Positions 62,029 through 64,000 of a stretch of 64,000 nucleotides of DNA are shown piece after piece. Position 1 is the first letter of the stretch, and each line of letters starts with the position of its first letter. Below the pieces are notes generated by a model. The model did not search any database, was not told the DNA's origin, and worked only from the letters and a program-made list of their open reading frames with translations. Source of the stretch: Acidimicrobiales bacterium MED-G01 (GTDB lineage Bacteria > Actinomycetota > Acidimicrobiia > Acidimicrobiales > Poriferisodalaceae); contig NTLA01000006.1 in assembly GCA_002457435.1 (NCBI GenBank), positions 1 through 64,000 on the forward strand, in the 5' to 3' direction. A program made the position numbers and the translations under genes.

Positions 62029-62793
62029 ATGCCTATCCCTCATCCTTATCTGGATACAAGCACTCCAGTGCCGATCGCACACCGCGGTGGGGCTGGCACT
62101 TGGCCCGAAAACACGATGCCAGCATTCCAAGGTGCAGTTGATCTCGGGTTTCAATATGTGGAGACGGACGTGCATGCGACTGCTGATGGTGTTCTGGTCG
62201 CCTTCCACGATAATCAATTGGACCGTGTGACCGATCAGGTCGGCAAAATCTCTGAACTGGCGTGGAGCGATGTGCAGAAGGCCTTGGTGGACGGGAGAGA
62301 GCCGATACCTCGGTTTGCCGAACTCATGCGGAGTTTTCCGAATCTGAAGGTCAACATTGACCCCAAATCTAACAATGCGGTGGAACCGCTAATTCGAGAG
62401 TTGAAGCAGTTGCAAGCTCTCGACAGAGTCTGCGTGGGTGCCTTTTCCGATTCACGGTTGGGAAAGTTTCACGAAGAATTCGGACAAGACATATGCCTCA
62501 GCATGGGTCCGATTGAAGTAGTCGCAGCGCGTTTTTCTTCTTGGGGCTTTCCGAAATCGAGCTTCCGGGCCCGTGCCGCACAAGTACCGATTCGCCAAGG
62601 ACCTATACCGATCGTTGACAAGCGTTTCATTGCTCGTATGCATTCGCTTGGCATCGCTGTCCATGTTTGGACAATTGACGAGGTACAAGAAATGAACTGG
62701 CTCCTGGACCTCGGCGTGGACGGAATCATGACTGATGTGCCGGCAACACTTCTTGACGTGTTCAAGCAGCGTGATCTATGGCCGAAAGGTTGA
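62029..62793 (+). CDS. Glycerophosphodiester phosphodiesterase (second copy)
   Basis: 254 residues. IAHRGGAGTWPENTMPAF, YVETDVHATADGVLVAFHD, NIDPKSNN and DLGVDGIMTDVPATL give the full GDPD site. It differs clearly from the 28946-29671 copy, so the two are not a recent duplication. No signal peptide. It is followed 10 bases later by an FAD-linked oxidase. Confidence 0.93.
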   Translation: MPIPHPYLDTSTPVPIAHRGGAGTWPENTMPAFQGAVDLGFQYVETDVHATADGVLVAFHDNQLDRVTDQVGKISELAWSDVQKALVDGREPIPRFAELMRSFPNLKVNIDPKSNNAVEPLIRELKQLQALDRVCVGAFSDSRLGKFHEEFGQDICLSMGPIEVVAARFSSWGFPKSSFRARAAQVPIRQGPIPIVDKRFIARMHSLGIAVHVWTIDEVQEMNWLLDLGVDGIMTDVPATLLDVFKQRDLWPKG

Positions 62794-62803
62794 TCTGGTT
62801 GCG

Positions 62804-64000
62804 ATGCTCGATACGACAGTGATTCAAGAATTTCAAAGAATTGTTGGAACCAATCACGCTCTACAAGAAGAGGCTTTAACCAATAGTTACACCACAGATT
62901 GGACTGGCAGATTTCAAGGGAAATCACCCATGGTGCTCAGACCTGCCGACACATCTCAGGTTTCCGAACTAGTGAAAGTTGCTCAGAGCGCCGGCCTGAG
63001 CATCGTTCCTCAAGGGGGCAATACCGGGTTGGTGGGCGGAAGCATTCCGCTTCATGAAGAGATTGTTATTTCAACTTTGCGCATGGATCACTGCGAACCT
63101 GTCGACGCCTTAGCGCAGCAAGTGACAGTCGGTTCGGGCGTGACACTGGCGAAAGCGCAATCGCATGTCTCCCATCTCGACTTGGAAATAGGAGTAGATC
63201 TAGCCGCCCGGGATAGTTGCACGATCGGTGGAATGATTGCCACTAACGCCGGTGGAATCAATGTCGTTCGTTACGGTCCCATGCGAGATCAGCTTTTGGG
63301 GATTGAAGCTGTTTTGTCTGATGGATCGATAATCAGTCACCTCGAAGGTCTAGAGAAAGACAACACGGGATACAACTTTCCTGGTCTGTTGGCTGGGAGT
63401 GAAGGCACACTAGCGATCATCACGAAGGCACGATTACGCCTACATCCTCGTCCAAGCGAGCGCTGCTCAGCCATGATTGCGTTCAAGACTGTAGATGACG
63501 CCGTGGTTGCCACATCACAATTGCGACGCGCTCTTCCGGCCTTGCAAGCTGTTGAAGTCATATTCAGTGAAGCTATGTCCATAGTCTCGGATCACATTGG
63601 GGCTTCAGTTCCTGTGGGAGCTGGATGTCAGGCTTGGCTTCTCGTCGAAGTAGCTGCTAACACCGACCCGACAGATGAGTTAGCTCATGCCATCGACGAC
63701 CTAGGGCCGTTGGTTGTAGATGTCGCAGTTGGCTTGGACACCGCAACTCAAAACGGCCTCTGGCAATACCGAGAAAAAATCACCGAAGCTATCGCCACCC
63801 AAGGGACACCCCACAAGCTAGACGTGACGCTTGGCGCATCTCGTCTTTCTGAGTTCGTGACCGAGGTTCCCGCATTGATTTCTAGGGTTGACGGCCAAGC
63901 GACAACGGTCATGTTCGGTCACTTAGGAGACGGCAATGTTCACGTCAACATTTTGGGTGCCGATGGGGATGAACCCAAGGAGAGCGTCGATGATGCTGTA
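62804..64000 (+). CDS. FAD-linked oxidase, D-2-hydroxyacid dehydrogenase type (partial)
   Basis: 399 codons from ATG 62804 to the window end without a stop. FAD-binding PQGGNTGLVGGSIP, TIGGMIATNAGGINVVRYG and GSEGTLAIITKARLRLHP are present, and the C-terminal oxidase domain has MFGHLGDGNVHVNI with metal-binding His residues. It is related to D-lactate and D-2-hydroxyglutarate dehydrogenases and to GlcD, but lacks GlcEF beside it. Substrate unknown; the end of the gene lies to the right. Confidence 0.92.
   Translation, partial: MLDTTVIQEFQRIVGTNHALQEEALTNSYTTDWTGRFQGKSPMVLRPADTSQVSELVKVAQSAGLSIVPQGGNTGLVGGSIPLHEEIVISTLRMDHCEPVDALAQQVTVGSGVTLAKAQSHVSHLDLEIGVDLAARDSCTIGGMIATNAGGINVVRYGPMRDQLLGIEAVLSDGSIISHLEGLEKDNTGYNFPGLLAGSEGTLAIITKARLRLHPRPSERCSAMIAFKTVDDAVVATSQLRRALPALQAVEVIFSEAMSIVSDHIGASVPVGAGCQAWLLVEVAANTDPTDELAHAIDDLGPLVVDVAVGLDTATQNGLWQYREKITEAIATQGTPHKLDVTLGASRLSEFVTEVPALISRVDGQATTVMFGHLGDGNVHVNILGADGDEPKESVDDAV

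Noticed and set aside
28946-62793. The two GDPD genes as a recent duplication or repeat
   Set aside because: Their sequences differ across most of the length apart from catalytic motifs, so they are old paralogues or independent acquisitions.

Overview
The window looks like core chromosome of a moderate-GC actinomycete, most probably a member of the class Acidimicrobiia, perhaps a marine one. The assignment rests on gene content: a complete Pup-proteasome system (Mpa, Dop, Pup, PrcB, PrcA, PafA), the single-chain F420 enzyme FbiC, HelY next to TatA/TatC, a DUF3151 protein, a DUF3866 protein, actinobacterial-type ParE/ParC and transaldolase, and a homologue of a mycothiol-dependent nitroreductase. 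I saw no rRNA, tRNA, CRISPR array, insertion sequence or prophage. Genes are tightly packed: no gap exceeds about 300 bases, and many neighbours share ATGA, GTGA, TGATG or TAATG stop/start overlaps.

Layout. 1-2602 (minus) is a B12-dependent C1 methyl-transfer cassette: corrinoid protein, DUF1638 protein, a PF13769 protein and a methyltetrahydrofolate methyltransferase cut by the window edge. 2682-14840 is mixed housekeeping and catabolism: ProRS, a large SNF2 helicase with a small partner, a DsbA-family thiol protein, an N-acyl-D-amino-acid deacylase, an alkyltransferase-like protein, a CDGSH protein, an SMP-30 protein, an SDR and a Lin0512 protein. 14888-19368 holds topoisomerase IV (parC-parE). 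19577-24321 holds an uncharacterised 488-residue protein, an enoyl-CoA hydratase, Nudix, GNAT and a double-length ThyX. 24401-28906 is a Tat/HelY operon.

28946-41617 is the most coherent block. On the minus strand it runs LON protein, holin-like protein, two small membrane proteins, TrmI, a MarP-like protease, Mpa, Dop, Pup, PrcB, PrcA, PafA, DUF3866 and signal peptidase I; a ferredoxin and a GDPD on the plus strand interrupt it. With tatA-tatC-helY further down, the order closely follows the mycobacterial trmI-mpa-dop-pup-prcBA-pafA-(pafBC)-tatAC-helY region, except that pafB and pafC are absent from the equivalent place.

41738-49380 (plus) holds a FIST sensor, transketolase, transaldolase, an HxlR regulator and FbiC. 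49423-53141 (minus) is a glycolate oxidase operon (glcD-glcE-glcF). The remainder holds RNase D, rhodanese, MobA, DUF3151, a hydrolase, pyruvate kinase, a phosphatase, an acyl-CoA dehydrogenase, a SirB1-like protein, a second GDPD and a partial FAD-linked oxidase. Together these suggest an aerobic heterotroph using glycolate, methylated compounds, D-amino-acid derivatives and glycerophosphodiesters.

No single spectacular new system is evident. The points most worth following are the tandem ThyX with one degenerate site, a pyruvate kinase with a replaced K+ site, Pup already ending in Glu beside a retained Dop, a kinase-like protein lacking its catalytic half, and several conserved-looking proteins of unknown function. 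All product names come from reading the translations by eye; no database search was run.
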